Assembly (NCBI RefSeq): GCF_965213555.1
Contig: NZ_OZ243890.1
Coordinates: 124,001-188,000 of the forward strand
Origin: Acuticoccus sp965213555
Lineage (GTDB): Bacteria > Pseudomonadota > Alphaproteobacteria > Rhizobiales > Amorphaceae
Direction: 5' to 3'
DNA length: 64,000 nucleotides
Shown here: piece by piece, positions 34,218-43,206 of the stretch
Layout of the letters: each line of letters opens with the position of its first letter
How positions within the stretch are numbered: position 1 is the stretch's first letter
Position numbers and translations under genes: made by a program
Notes under the pieces: model-generated
Told to the model about the DNA's origin: nothing
What the model saw: only the letters and a program-made list of their open reading frames with translations
Database searches by the model: none

Positions 34218-34755
34218 CCCACGGCGCGAGCGCTCCTGGCGAGCGGCGGATCTAGCGCGGGACGCACGGCCGTCGCAGCGCTGATGCTGCCCGTTCTTCC
34301 AGCCGTTCACTGAAGCTCGGTCGATCGAGGTGGCGTTCGGCGCGACCCTCGACCGACGTCCCGCTCGCGCTCCACGACGCGTTGAAGGTTGCCGTAGCGG
34401 ACGGTCCGGTCCTGCAGAACGCGAGCTTGGACGACCCCGTGCCGTGCGCGCCAGCCAAGGGACGCCGAGCGCGCTTGTCACCGCCGTCGTGCTGGTGCGC
34501 GAGGGATGCACGCCGTCCCCGCGTCCGCAGCCCGCCCGCCTTGCCACCCGCCCCAGCCATGCGTCCGCCGGGCACTTCGAGGCACACGGCGTTCCCGTCG
34601 AGCGCGATCACGATCCGGTGCACGGGTCGCATTCGGCAACTCTCGGGTGTGTTTTTTGGAACGTGACACCGTTGATTTGTTGTCCACGGACATTTCTGAA
34701 CTATAGGTCATCCGTTGCCGAACTTTCGCCTAAATCAGGGCCCTCGGGGGACGAC
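34218..34755. other. Intergenic region, no gene recognised
   Basis: This 538-bp gap separates bpt from the acyltransferase gene. The first 420 bp are G+C-rich and open in several frames, but none has a plausible start, family resemblance or codon bias. From about 34640 the sequence becomes A+T-richer (TGTGTTTTTTGGAACGTGAC, CCGTTGATTTGTTGTCC), which probably marks the promoter of the gene starting at 34756. Possible remnants of a decayed gene were not identifiable. Confidence 0.4.
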
Positions 34756-35820
34756 ATGCGCCAACGGATCGACTGGTTCGACTTCGCACGCGGCGCGTCG
34801 ATCGTGATCGTCGTCGCGTTGCACGCGAGCATCGAGCTCGCGAAGTATGACCTCGTCCCGGAACGGTACTGGTTCTTCCACGATTTGACCGAGTTCAAGA
34901 TGGCGCTGTTTTTCGCCATTTCCGGTTGCTTCTCGGCGCGGCTCGCCGAGAAGGCATGGCTGGAGGTCGTCGCCACGAGGCTCTACCCCTTCGCGGTCGT
35001 CCTCCTCCTGTGGTCGGTGATCATGCTGACCTACGCCACCGTGATGCCGTTCATGAAGCAGCCGGACCCGCAGGCCTGGCTCGTCTTCCCCTTCATACCG
35101 GTCATGCATCTGTGGTTCGTCTGGGTCTGGCTCGTCTTCATCATCGTCGCACGGATGACGCCGCTCTCGGCGCGACCGCACGTCATGGCTGCTGCGATCC
35201 TTGCGTCATCGCTCGCCTACCTCGGCTTCGTCGAGACGGGCGTGCTGGCCTACGACAATGCGCTGCGCTTCCTGCCGTTCTTCTTGGCCGGAGCGTTCTA
35301 CCGGGACGCGCTCTTCGCGTTGACGCAGCGGGCACCCGTGCGCCTCGCCCTCGTCGCAGTGCCGGTCTTCATCGGTGCCGTCTGGCTGAAGCGCCACGCG
35401 GACGTCGAACTCGTCGCGAACGCCGGTACGACGCTACAGGCCGTCTCCGGCGTCGCCTTGGCCTTTGCGATCGCGCCCACCGCCTCGAAGATCGCCGGGC
35501 TCGGGCAGGCGCTGACGGCCGTCGGGCGCAGGACGCTGCCGCTCTACCTTTCGCACTGGATCTTCGCAGCGATCTTCGCTGCGGCGTTCGCCACGCTCCC
35601 AGCCCACCCCGCGCTCGTCTGGCTCGCCGTGCCGACGGTGACGTTGGCGGCCATCCTATGCTCGTTCGCCCTGCTCGGCGCGGTGTCGATGACCGGCGCC
35701 GATTGGATCTTCCGGCCGAAGTGGCCGGGACACTGGTCGCCGTCCCTCCTCGTCGCGCGACCCTTCGGCCTCGTCGACGTGAGGCTGTGGCCGCTCGCGA
35801 GCCCTGCGCAGGGGCGTTAG
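34756..35820 (+). CDS. Acyltransferase 3 family membrane protein
   Basis: This 354-residue polytopic protein starts at ATG 34756 behind GGGGG. It begins IDWFDFARGASIVIVVALHA, where the early Arg and His of the acyltransferase-3 (OafB/NodX) family are expected. About 10 hydrophobic segments follow, including MALFFAISGCFSARLAEKAW and a late RRTLPLYLSHWIFAAIF. Such proteins O-acetylate or succinylate surface polysaccharides or lipids in the inner membrane. No polysaccharide genes adjoin it. It seems inserted into an otherwise conserved bpt-parC region. Confidence 0.85.
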   Translation: MRQRIDWFDFARGASIVIVVALHASIELAKYDLVPERYWFFHDLTEFKMALFFAISGCFSARLAEKAWLEVVATRLYPFAVVLLLWSVIMLTYATVMPFMKQPDPQAWLVFPFIPVMHLWFVWVWLVFIIVARMTPLSARPHVMAAAILASSLAYLGFVETGVLAYDNALRFLPFFLAGAFYRDALFALTQRAPVRLALVAVPVFIGAVWLKRHADVELVANAGTTLQAVSGVALAFAIAPTASKIAGLGQALTAVGRRTLPLYLSHWIFAAIFAAAFATLPAHPALVWLAVPTVTLAAILCSFALLGAVSMTGADWIFRPKWPGHWSPSLLVARPFGLVDVRLWPLASPAQGR

Positions 35821-35838
35821 CCCGCGTCCCTTCGCGGG
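35821..35838. terminator. Short hairpin between convergent genes
   Basis: CCCGCG-TCCCTT-CGCGGG forms a 6-bp perfect stem immediately after the acyltransferase stop and 15 bp before the parC stop on the opposite strand. It could end transcription from either side. No T-run follows, so strength is uncertain. Confidence 0.5.
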
Positions 35839-35852
35839 CCTGGGATGCTCGA

Positions 35853-38072
35853 TCAGGCGAGGCCCTTCGTCCGACGTGCGAGCTGCCGGCCCGTCGTCGC
35901 CCGCTGTCCGAGGTAGGCCTCGAGGTCGGCCCCCTTCAACCGCTGCTCCGCCTCGGACGCACCGACCGCTGCGAGGCCCTCCGCGAGGATGAAGGTCCGG
36001 ACGGCGGCGAGCCCACCCGACTGGTACTTCTGCAGGCGCACGCCGCGACCCTTGGCGAGCGTCGGCACCTGCTCCACCGGGAAGACCAGGAGCTTGCGGT
36101 TGTCGCCGAGCACGGCCACGTGATCGCCGGCCGCCGGAACCGCCGCCACCGCCGCGTCGCCAGTCGCCAGCGCGACGACCTGGCGGCCGCGCTTCGTCGT
36201 CCCGACGAGGTCGTCGGCGGAGGCGATGAAGCCGCGTCCAGCGCGCGTCGCGAACAGCCATTGGCCATCGGCCTCGTGGGGGAACAGCGAGGCGACCTCG
36301 ACGCCGCCCTCGAGCTCGAGGATGAGGCGCAGCGGCTCACCGTGTCCGCGGCCGCCGGGCAGACGGTCGGCCCCGAGCGTGTAGACCCGGCCGTCGGTGG
36401 CAAGCACCAACAGCTTGTCCGTGGTCTCGACGTGCAGCCGACTGCCGAGCGCATCGTCGGATCGGAAGGCGAGCTTTTCGAGGTCGTCCACGTGGCCCTT
36501 GAGCGCGCGGATCCACCCCCGCTGCGACAGGACGACGGTGATCGGCTCGCGCTCGATCATCGCCTCGGCGACGTCCTCCGCGCTCGTCGTCGGCGCGTCG
36601 GCGAAGCTCGTGCGGCGCCGGCCGAGGTCGGTCCGAGGGCCGAACTTGTCGCGCACCTCGCGAACCGAGGCCGCGACGCGCTCCCACTGGAGGTCGTCGG
36701 ACGCGATCAGCGCCTCGAGCTCGCCGCGCTCGACGGTGAGGCGCTCGTGCTCGCGGCGGATCTCCATCTCCTCCAGCCGGCGCAGCGAGCGCAGGCGCAT
36801 GTTGAGGATCGCCTCGGCCTGCACGTCGGTGAGCGTGAACTCCGCGATGAGCGCAGGCTTCGGCTCATCCTCCTCGCGGATGATGGCGATGACGCGGTCG
36901 AGGTCGAGGTAGACCACGAGGTAGCCGTCGAGCACTTCGAGGCGGTGGCTGACCTTGCCGAGGCGGTGCTCGGCCCGGCGCACCGTCACCACCTTCAGGT
37001 GGTCGAGCCATGCGCGGATCACCTCGACGAGGCCGACGACCCGCGGCACCTGCCCCCCCATCAGGACGTTCATGTTCAGCGGGATGCGCGCCTCGAGGTC
37101 GGTGAGGCGGAACAGGCTCTCCATCATGAGGTCCGCGTCCACCTGCCGGGAGCGCGGCTCGAGCACGATGCGCACATCGTCGGCGCTCTCGTCGCGCACG
37201 TCGCCGAGCAGCGGCAGCTTGCGGGCCTCGAGGAGTTCGGCGATGCGCTCGATGAGGCGCGACTTCTGGACGAGGTAGGGGATCTCCGTGATGACCACCT
37301 GCCAGATGCCCCGCGCGCCCTCCTCCCGCGACCAGCGCGAGCGCACACGGAACCCGCCACGCCCCGTGCGGTAGGCCTCCGCGATGGCGTCGGCCGGCTC
37401 GACGATGATGCCTCCGGTGGGGAAGTCCGGCCCCGGCACGATCTTGAGGATCGTGTCGAGCCGTGCCTCGGGATGCTTGATGAGGTGGAGCGCAGCGTCC
37501 GCTACCTCCGCGGCGTTGTGCGGGGGCACGTTGGTCGCCATGCCGACGGCGATGCCCGACGCGCCGTTGGCGAGGAGGTTCGGGAAGCCCCCCGGCAGCA
37601 CCACCGGCTCGCGGTCGAGGCCGTCGTAGGTCTCGCGGAAGTCGACGGCGTCCTCGTCGAGCCCGTCGAGGAGGAGGCGCGCGACCTCCGTCAGCCGGGC
37701 CTCGGTGTAGCGCATAGCCGCCGCCGCATCGCCGTCGACGGTGCCGAAGTTGCCCTGCCCGTCCACCAGCGGGTAGCGCACCGCAAAGTCCTGGGCGAGG
37801 CGCACCAGCGCGTCGTAGATCGCGGTGTCGCCGTGGGGGTGGAACTTGCCCATGACGTCGCCGACGACGCGCGCCGACTTCTTGAACGCCTGCCCCGGGT
37901 CGAGGCGGAGCTGCAGCATGGCGTAGAGCAGGCGCCGGTGCACGGGCTTCAGCCCGTCGCGCACGTCCGGCAGCGCGCGGTGCATGATGGTGGACAGCGC
38001 GTAGGCGAGGTAGCGCTCCTCGAGCGCCGCCTTGAGGTCGATGTCGTCGGGAGCGTTGTCGGTGTCTGCCAC
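35853..38072 (-). CDS. parC: DNA topoisomerase IV subunit A
   Basis: This 739-residue subunit breaks and rejoins DNA to unlink daughter chromosomes. The catalytic Tyr is Tyr122 in AAAMRYTEARL. The quinolone-region block reads GKFHPHGDTAIYDALVRLAQ, with Thr83 and Asp87 at the positions of E. coli Ser80 and Glu84. The C-terminal part contains beta-pinwheel repeats but is short. The length and the lack of the GyrA-box QRRGGKG motif fit ParC rather than GyrA. A run of non-canonical residues at the quinolone sites does not by itself imply resistance. Confidence 0.94.
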   Translation of the reverse strand: MADTDNAPDDIDLKAALEERYLAYALSTIMHRALPDVRDGLKPVHRRLLYAMLQLRLDPGQAFKKSARVVGDVMGKFHPHGDTAIYDALVRLAQDFAVRYPLVDGQGNFGTVDGDAAAAMRYTEARLTEVARLLLDGLDEDAVDFRETYDGLDREPVVLPGGFPNLLANGASGIAVGMATNVPPHNAAEVADAALHLIKHPEARLDTILKIVPGPDFPTGGIIVEPADAIAEAYRTGRGGFRVRSRWSREEGARGIWQVVITEIPYLVQKSRLIERIAELLEARKLPLLGDVRDESADDVRIVLEPRSRQVDADLMMESLFRLTDLEARIPLNMNVLMGGQVPRVVGLVEVIRAWLDHLKVVTVRRAEHRLGKVSHRLEVLDGYLVVYLDLDRVIAIIREEDEPKPALIAEFTLTDVQAEAILNMRLRSLRRLEEMEIRREHERLTVERGELEALIASDDLQWERVAASVREVRDKFGPRTDLGRRRTSFADAPTTSAEDVAEAMIEREPITVVLSQRGWIRALKGHVDDLEKLAFRSDDALGSRLHVETTDKLLVLATDGRVYTLGADRLPGGRGHGEPLRLILELEGGVEVASLFPHEADGQWLFATRAGRGFIASADDLVGTTKRGRQVVALATGDAAVAAVPAAGDHVAVLGDNRKLLVFPVEQVPTLAKGRGVRLQKYQSGGLAAVRTFILAEGLAAVGASEAEQRLKGADLEAYLGQRATTGRQLARRTKGLA

Positions 38073-38139
38073 GGGCTCCGCCTATCAGCGTCGCGAGCGT
38101 TGCGCCAGCACGTGGCGCCCAGCGTGCGACGACGAACCG

Positions 38140-38934
38140 TCAGTTCGCCCGGTGCAGCATGTAAAGCTCTGCCCAACCGTCGATCTCGCGCTTGATGTCG
38201 TCGACGCCGCCCTCCGCCTCCACGCCCGGCAGCTCACTCAGGATCGGGCGCAGCCGCTCGACGTTGTCCTCGGTGAGCGCGGCGTCGACGAAGCTCGCGA
38301 TGGCGCGTTCCAACCGTTGCCCGCTGGACGGTGAGGAGTAGTACAGCGCGAGCGGGAAGGAGTTGAGCTGGCTGACGAGCTCGGCAAGCTGCTCCTCGAA
38401 CGTCTCGTAGAGTTGGGGCTCGGTGACGTCCCGCGTCGACACGAGGACGGCGAACGCTCGGCCGCTCGCCACCGCGGTGGTGATGTTGACCACGAACGTC
38501 ATGGTGAGCGTGAGCACGATGAGGCCGTTCGTCGCCATCAGACCGGACACGAGGTCCCAGAAGGGCGAGGAGGGCTCCAACGTCCGAGCGCCGAGCGTGG
38601 ACAGGCCCGCCATGGCGTAGGCTGCGGTCTCAAACAGGTCGGCGGGACGCCGGTCCCGGACATGAACGACCGCATCGCCCGCTCCGTGCAGGAGGAGCGT
38701 CCACGCGAGCCAATGCAGCGCAATGTAGAAGGCGATGACCACGGCGATCATGAACGGCCCGCTGTAGCGGTGCGTGCGCTGCCCGATCAGGTGGCGCACG
38801 ATGCGGAAAAGGCGCCAGGCGAGCTCGGTGATGGAGCGGCCGATCCGCCCCGCGCGCTGGCTGCCCAAGGTGGTGAGCACAAGGTCGGTCAGCGCGGTCG
38901 CGAGGAGGAGCACCCCGAAGGCCGTGGTCAGCAT
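38140..38934 (-). CDS. Ion channel-like membrane protein (two-TM potassium channel fold)
   Basis: This 264-residue protein has an N-terminal hydrophobic helix, a second membrane segment (FMIAVVIAFYIALHWLAWTL), and a pore-loop-like region followed by a third (GLIVLTLTMTFVVNITTAV). Placement resembles bacterial two-TM potassium channels, but where TVGYGD would stand the sequence is AGLSTLGARTLEP, so the selectivity filter is not canonical. The C-terminal 110 residues are soluble and helical. It lies between parC and recO, which are usually closer. Function is uncertain. Confidence 0.7.
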   Translation of the reverse strand: MLTTAFGVLLLATALTDLVLTTLGSQRAGRIGRSITELAWRLFRIVRHLIGQRTHRYSGPFMIAVVIAFYIALHWLAWTLLLHGAGDAVVHVRDRRPADLFETAAYAMAGLSTLGARTLEPSSPFWDLVSGLMATNGLIVLTLTMTFVVNITTAVASGRAFAVLVSTRDVTEPQLYETFEEQLAELVSQLNSFPLALYYSSPSSGQRLERAIASFVDAALTEDNVERLRPILSELPGVEAEGGVDDIKREIDGWAELYMLHRAN

Positions 38935-39221
38935 GCGAGCGATCCTTCGGCGCGAGCGGACGCTCCGGGCGCGTGCGTGTTCACTGGGACAAGGGGAGCG
39001 TGGTTGGGCTGCCCCACGCGTGCGGACAGCAATGTTGCCGGAACTCGGGGGGAAGGTCCTTCACGACGGCTTAGCATTTGCAACCGAACGCCTTCGACGG
39101 TGCTCCCGAGCCCGCACTGCGGCACATCGCTCCCCCGCTTTCGGGATGACGTCAGGGCACGACTGCGCTGGCTTCCTCGAAACAAGGGTCGTCCGCGCCT
39201 GCAACGCTCCCAGAGGCAACG

Positions 39222-39974
39222 TCACGCAGGGATGGGAGGTCCGTCGGCATGGCGCGCCAACGCGCGCAGGACCGCGCGCACGAAGCGCTCCCTCGCCGGC
39301 GGCAACGGCTTGTTGGCGAGGCCCGCGACGTGGGTGGCAAGGAAGTGCCCGGTGAGCCGGTACCCGTCTGCTAGGCTCCCCGCATCCACCGGCACGTCGC
39401 GTTTGAGGAAGTCGGGCAGCCTCAACAGGCGGTCGGCGTAGGGCGCGCCGGGCCCGCGGCCGACGGCACGGCCGGTACGCGGAGAGACGTAGGCGAGGTC
39501 GTCGGACGCACCCGTGGCCGCGCAGCGGGTGAGGTCGAGGCCGAAGCCGAACTCGTCGAGCAGGATGAGCTCAAAGCGCACCCCCGCCTCCCCAGCCGCG
39601 GCCGGCAGCGCGAACGCCGCGATCAAAGCGTTGGCCGCCGCGTAGAGCCGCGGGTGCGGGTCACGCTCGGGCAGGAACTCGAGGAGCGCCGCCATCGCGG
39701 CGATGCCGAACGCGCCCCAGGGCGTCTCCATGATGAGCCCGGCGCGCGCCTCGATCATCTCCAGCGCCAGCGTACCGAGCTGATCGTCGAGGCGCGCGCG
39801 CCACGTCGCCTGCACGCGGTTGCCGGGCTGGACGAGCGCACGCATCGCCTTGGAGCGCGCGCCACGCACGAGCCCCGCTGCGCGACCCTCGCGCGGCGTC
39901 AGCACGCCGACGATCTTGGCGTTCTCGCCGAGCGGTCGCGCCGAAAGGATCAGGGCCTCGTCGCGCCACTCCAT
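39222..39974 (-). CDS. recO: DNA repair protein RecO
   Basis: This 250-residue RecO starts at ATG 39974 (MEWRDEALILSARPLGENAK), the N-terminal OB-fold strand characteristic of the family. RecO anneals complementary strands and, with RecR, loads RecA on SSB-coated DNA. The middle helical domain includes FELILLDEFGFGLDLTRCAA. A four-cysteine zinc site is absent, as in many alphaproteobacterial RecOs. It follows era by 28 bp in the conserved lepB-rnc-era-recO operon. Confidence 0.92.
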   Translation of the reverse strand: MEWRDEALILSARPLGENAKIVGVLTPREGRAAGLVRGARSKAMRALVQPGNRVQATWRARLDDQLGTLALEMIEARAGLIMETPWGAFGIAAMAALLEFLPERDPHPRLYAAANALIAAFALPAAAGEAGVRFELILLDEFGFGLDLTRCAATGASDDLAYVSPRTGRAVGRGPGAPYADRLLRLPDFLKRDVPVDAGSLADGYRLTGHFLATHVAGLANKPLPPARERFVRAVLRALARHADGPPIPA

Positions 39975-40002
39975 CGAGGATCCTTCGTGCCGCCGGCGGC
40001 AC

Positions 40003-40935
40003 TCACCGCAGGTAGTCGAGCCCCATCTCGCGGTACCGCTCAGGATCGTCGGTCCAGCGTGGGCGGACCTTGACGAACAGGAAGAGGTGGACCGGAGCGC
40101 CCACCATCTTCGCGATCTCCTCGCGGGCGGCCATGGAGATGGCGCGGACGGTGCGCCCCTTCTCGCCCAGCACGATCTTCTTCTGCCCCTCGCGCTCCAC
40201 GAAGATCGCCTGCTCGATGCGCGCCGAGCCGTCGCGCAGGCCCTTCCAAGTCTCGGTCTCCACCGTCGCCGAGTAGGGCAGCTCGTCGTGCAGGCGCAGG
40301 GTGAGCTGCTCGCGGGTGATCTCGGCGGCGAGCTGACGCATGGGCACGTCGGAGATCTGGTCGGCGGGGTAGAGCCAGGGCCCCTTCGGCACGCTCGCCG
40401 CGAGGTGGCGGGACAGGTCTGCCACACCGTCGCCGTTCAGCGCCGAGAGCATGAACGTGTCGCCGAACACCGTCGCCTCGTTGGCCTTCTTGGTGAGGGC
40501 GAGGAGCCGAGGCGGCTCGACGAGGTCGATCTTCGTCAGCACGAGCGTCTTGGGAAGGCGGACGAGGGTCAGCTCCTCCAAGATCGCGGCGTTCGCCTCG
40601 TCGATGCCGCGCCGAGCGTCGAGGAGCAGGCAGACGCGGTCCGCGTCGGCGGCGTGCATCCACGCTGTCCGCACCATGGCACGGTCGAGCCTGCGACGGG
40701 GTGCGAAGATGCCCGGGGTGTCGACGAGGATGACCTGCGCGTCGCCCGCCATGACGATGCCGCGCACGACGGCGCGCGTCGTCTGCACCTTGTGGGTGAC
40801 GATGGAGACCTTGGCGCCGACGAGGGCGTTCACCAGCGTCGACTTGCCCGCGTTGGGTGCGCCGATCAGCGCGACGTAGCCGCAGCGCTGCGCCTCCGGC
40901 GCGACCGGCGCGCCCGCCTCGACGTCGGCGCTCAT
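40003..40935 (-). CDS. era: GTPase Era
   Basis: This 310-residue GTPase binds 16S rRNA 3' ends and helps 30S maturation. The start at ATG 40935 overlaps the rnc stop (ATGA). G motifs are GAPNAGKS at 25-32, DTPG at 72-75 and TKID at 134-137. A C-terminal KH domain follows (RIEQAIFVEREGQKKIVLGE, GAPVHLFLFVKVRPRW). About 18 extra polar residues precede the G domain. Coupling with RNase III reflects a shared role in rRNA processing. Confidence 0.95.
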   Translation of the reverse strand: MSADVEAGAPVAPEAQRCGYVALIGAPNAGKSTLVNALVGAKVSIVTHKVQTTRAVVRGIVMAGDAQVILVDTPGIFAPRRRLDRAMVRTAWMHAADADRVCLLLDARRGIDEANAAILEELTLVRLPKTLVLTKIDLVEPPRLLALTKKANEATVFGDTFMLSALNGDGVADLSRHLAASVPKGPWLYPADQISDVPMRQLAAEITREQLTLRLHDELPYSATVETETWKGLRDGSARIEQAIFVEREGQKKIVLGEKGRTVRAISMAAREEIAKMVGAPVHLFLFVKVRPRWTDDPERYREMGLDYLR

Positions 40936-41669
40936 GCGCGCTCTACCGGCGCCAGCGCCTTGAGCGCGGCCTCCGCGGCGCGCTGCTCGGCCGCGCGCTT
41001 GGATCGGCCCTCGCCGGCTGCGAGGACGCCCGTCGCGCCGACGACCTCGATCCTGAAGCGCGGCGCGTGGTCCGGACCGGTGCGGTCGACGAGAAGGTAC
41101 GTGGGTGGCGTTTCCCCCGCCGCCTGCAGGCGCTCCTGCAGCGCGGTCTTGGGATCGCGGTCGGGGTCGGCAGCAAGGAGGGGTTGCCACACCCGCAGGA
41201 TCACGCCCTCGGCCGCCGCAAAGCCGGCATCGAGGTGGACGGCGGCGAGCACGGCCTCGCAGGCGTCGGCGAGGATCGCGACCTTGCGGCGCCCGCCGGC
41301 CTGGGCCTCCGACGCCCCGAGCCTGAGCGCGTCGTCGATGCCGAGCGCGAGGGCGCGGTCCGCGCACGCCTCCCGACGCACCAGCGCGTTCAGCCTGCGG
41401 GCGAGCACACCCTCCTCGGCCTCGGGGTCGCGGCGAAACAGCTCGGTGGCGATCGCGAGTCCGAGGACGCGGTCGCCGACGAACTCAAGCCGCTGGTTGC
41501 TGCGCCGTCGGGTGCCCTCGGACGCACTTGCATGGTGCAGGGCCTCGTCGAGGAGCGAGCGATCGGCAAACGTGTGACCGAGCTTCCCCTCGAGCGCGTC
41601 CAACGCCCCGTCCGGCGCACGCGCCGAGCTGCGCTGCCGCGTCAAAGTGCGGTGAAGATCCGGTCCCAC
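40932..41669 (-). CDS. rnc: Ribonuclease III
   Basis: This enzyme of about 245 residues cleaves double-stranded RNA. The signature NQRLEFVGDRVLGLAIATEL is close to the canonical ERLEFLGDSVL block, and the second metal site lies in ADACEAVLAAVHLDAGF. A C-terminal dsRBD follows (DPKTALQERLQAAG to AAEQRAAEAALKAL). GTG 41669 and TTG 41645 are both possible starts, and the latter overlaps the lepB stop as TTGA. Overlaps on both sides indicate one lepB-rnc-era transcript. Confidence 0.93.
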   Translation of the reverse strand: MGPDLHRTLTRQRSSARAPDGALDALEGKLGHTFADRSLLDEALHHASASEGTRRRSNQRLEFVGDRVLGLAIATELFRRDPEAEEGVLARRLNALVRREACADRALALGIDDALRLGASEAQAGGRRKVAILADACEAVLAAVHLDAGFAAAEGVILRVWQPLLAADPDRDPKTALQERLQAAGETPPTYLLVDRTGPDHAPRFRIEVVGATGVLAAGEGRSKRAAEQRAAEAALKALAPVERA

Positions 41670-42394
41670 CGCACCGCCCAGGGCCAGTTCCAGATCTGCC
41701 AGATCGGCGCCTCCTCGATGGAGAAGAAGATGACTTCGGCGCGACCGACGAAGTTCTCGAACGGAACCATCCCGACGAGCGATTGGCTGCGACTGTCCGT
41801 GGAGTTGTCGCGGTTGTCGCCCATCATGAAGTAGTGCCCGTCGGGGACGGTGTAGACCTGGGTGTTGTCGAACAGTGAATTGTTGTCAGCGTTCAGCACC
41901 TCGTAGGCGACGCCGTTGGGCAGCGTCTCCTCGAAGCGCTCGTAGCGGATCTCCCGGCCGTTCGGGGCGACCTCAACGAGATCGGGGAGCGGGACCCGCT
42001 CGACCCCAGCATCGTTGATGAAGAGGACGCCATCGCGGACTTGGATCCGATCTCCCGGCAGGCCGACGACGCGTTTGATGTAGTCCGTCGCGTTGTCCTT
42101 GGGCAGCTTGAACACGGCGATGTCCCCGCGCTCCGGCTCGGAGCCGAACACGCGTCCCGGCAGCGGCACCAGCCCGAACGGGAAGGAGTAGCGCGAGTAA
42201 CCGTAGGAGTACTTGGAGACGAACAAGTAGTCTCCGACGAGAAGAGACTCCTCCATCGAGGCTGAGGGAATGTTGAACGGCTGGAACAGGAAGGTCCGGA
42301 TCACCAGGGCGATGAGGAGCGCCTGTACGATGACCTTGATGAGCTCGATGAGCCCGCCCTCGCCTTGGGACGCCTTGTCCTTCGCCACGCTCAT
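41642..42394 (-). CDS. lepB: Signal peptidase I
   Basis: This 250-residue inner-membrane protease removes signal peptides from secreted proteins. Start ATG 42394 lies behind AAGGAG. One N-terminal transmembrane segment (VIVQALLIALVIRTFLFQPF) precedes the catalytic Ser46 in NIPSASMEESLLVGDYLFV. Lys107 lies in YIKRVVGLPGD, and the C-terminal box is MMGDNRDNSTDSR. It heads the rnc-era-recO set. In relatives acpS often sits just upstream, but there is only 178 bp here with no acpS. Confidence 0.95.
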   Translation of the reverse strand: MSVAKDKASQGEGGLIELIKVIVQALLIALVIRTFLFQPFNIPSASMEESLLVGDYLFVSKYSYGYSRYSFPFGLVPLPGRVFGSEPERGDIAVFKLPKDNATDYIKRVVGLPGDRIQVRDGVLFINDAGVERVPLPDLVEVAPNGREIRYERFEETLPNGVAYEVLNADNNSLFDNTQVYTVPDGHYFMMGDNRDNSTDSRSQSLVGMVPFENFVGRAEVIFFSIEEAPIWQIWNWPWAVRWDRIFTAL

Positions 42395-42572
42395 CTGGAC
42401 TCCTTCGGCGGCGTACCTGAACCCACATGCGCGTCCCAGCACGCCGCCCCGCCGCCCGGGAGGTCGCGCCGACCCGACCGGCGAGCGAGCCGTGGATCCT
42501 CGACATAGTGGTTCGTCGTCCGCCAGGCAACGAAGCAATCCCGACGGTGCTTCATCGGCCGGGTCGCGAGCC

Positions 42573-43157
42573 TTACCGGTCGACGTCGGCGAGGCCAGCG
42601 GCGCGACGGCGCTGCGCGGAGGCTGCGAGCCTTGCCGCCCGCAGCGAGCGCGACATGAGCACCGTCGAGCGCACCGTGACGTAGAGCCCGCCGCCGACGA
42701 CGATCCCGATCAGCGTCCCACCCACGAACATCGGCTTCAGGGTCGGCCACAGCGTCGCGAAGGAGCTGGTGATGAGGTCGAACGACAGCTCTAGGTTGAG
42801 CGGCGAGGCCGCCGCCGGCGAAGGGCCGAGGATGAGCTCGCCGAGCTGGAAGGACGTGACCCAGATGAACGGGAACGTCAGCGGGTTGCCGATCGCCGTC
42901 CCGAACGCGGCGGCGATGAGCGAGCCACCGATGACCCAGGCAAGTACGAACGACAGGATGAAGTGGAAGCCGATGAGCGGCGTGCAGGACGCGAACGCCC
43001 CAGCTGCGACGCCCGCTGCGATGGCGTGCGGAGACGCTTCCAGCCGCAGCACGCGGTGCCGGCAGTAGGCCAACGAGCGACCGAACGAGCGACGCGGCCA
43101 CAGCGCGACGCGCATCCGCTCGCGCGCGGACGGCCGCCCTCGGCGGGCGAACAGCAT
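42573..43157 (-). CDS. DUF2062 domain-containing membrane protein
   Basis: This 194-residue protein has a basic N-terminus, then PHAIAAGVAAGAFASCTPLI and FHFILSFVLAWVIGGSLIAA, GNPLTFPFIWVTSFQLGELI, the DUF2062 core with three or four membrane segments. A basic C-terminal tail ends the protein. DUF2062 proteins are common beside lepB/rsh clusters of alphaproteobacteria but have no established biochemical role. Confidence 0.88.
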   Translation of the reverse strand: MLFARRGRPSARERMRVALWPRRSFGRSLAYCRHRVLRLEASPHAIAAGVAAGAFASCTPLIGFHFILSFVLAWVIGGSLIAAAFGTAIGNPLTFPFIWVTSFQLGELILGPSPAAASPLNLELSFDLITSSFATLWPTLKPMFVGGTLIGIVVGGGLYVTVRSTVLMSRSLRAARLAASAQRRRAAGLADVDR

Positions 43158-43206
43158 GGCTCCTCCATTGCAGCAGCCCGTCGCTCAGCGAGCCGCGGCG
43201 CGATGC

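Noticed and set aside
36000..38072. Quinolone resistance from Thr83/Asp87 in ParC
   Set aside because: These residues differ from E. coli but may be the normal state in the lineage; sequence alone does not show resistance.
34926..38195. A 1089-codon plus-strand frame over the acyltransferase and parC
   Set aside because: parC on the minus strand has all topoisomerase motifs; this frame is its antisense and has none.
38935..39221. Small gene between the channel-like gene and recO
   Set aside because: An 85-codon minus-strand frame exists, but it has no ribosome-binding site, family match or clear codon bias; I treat the 287 bp as non-coding.
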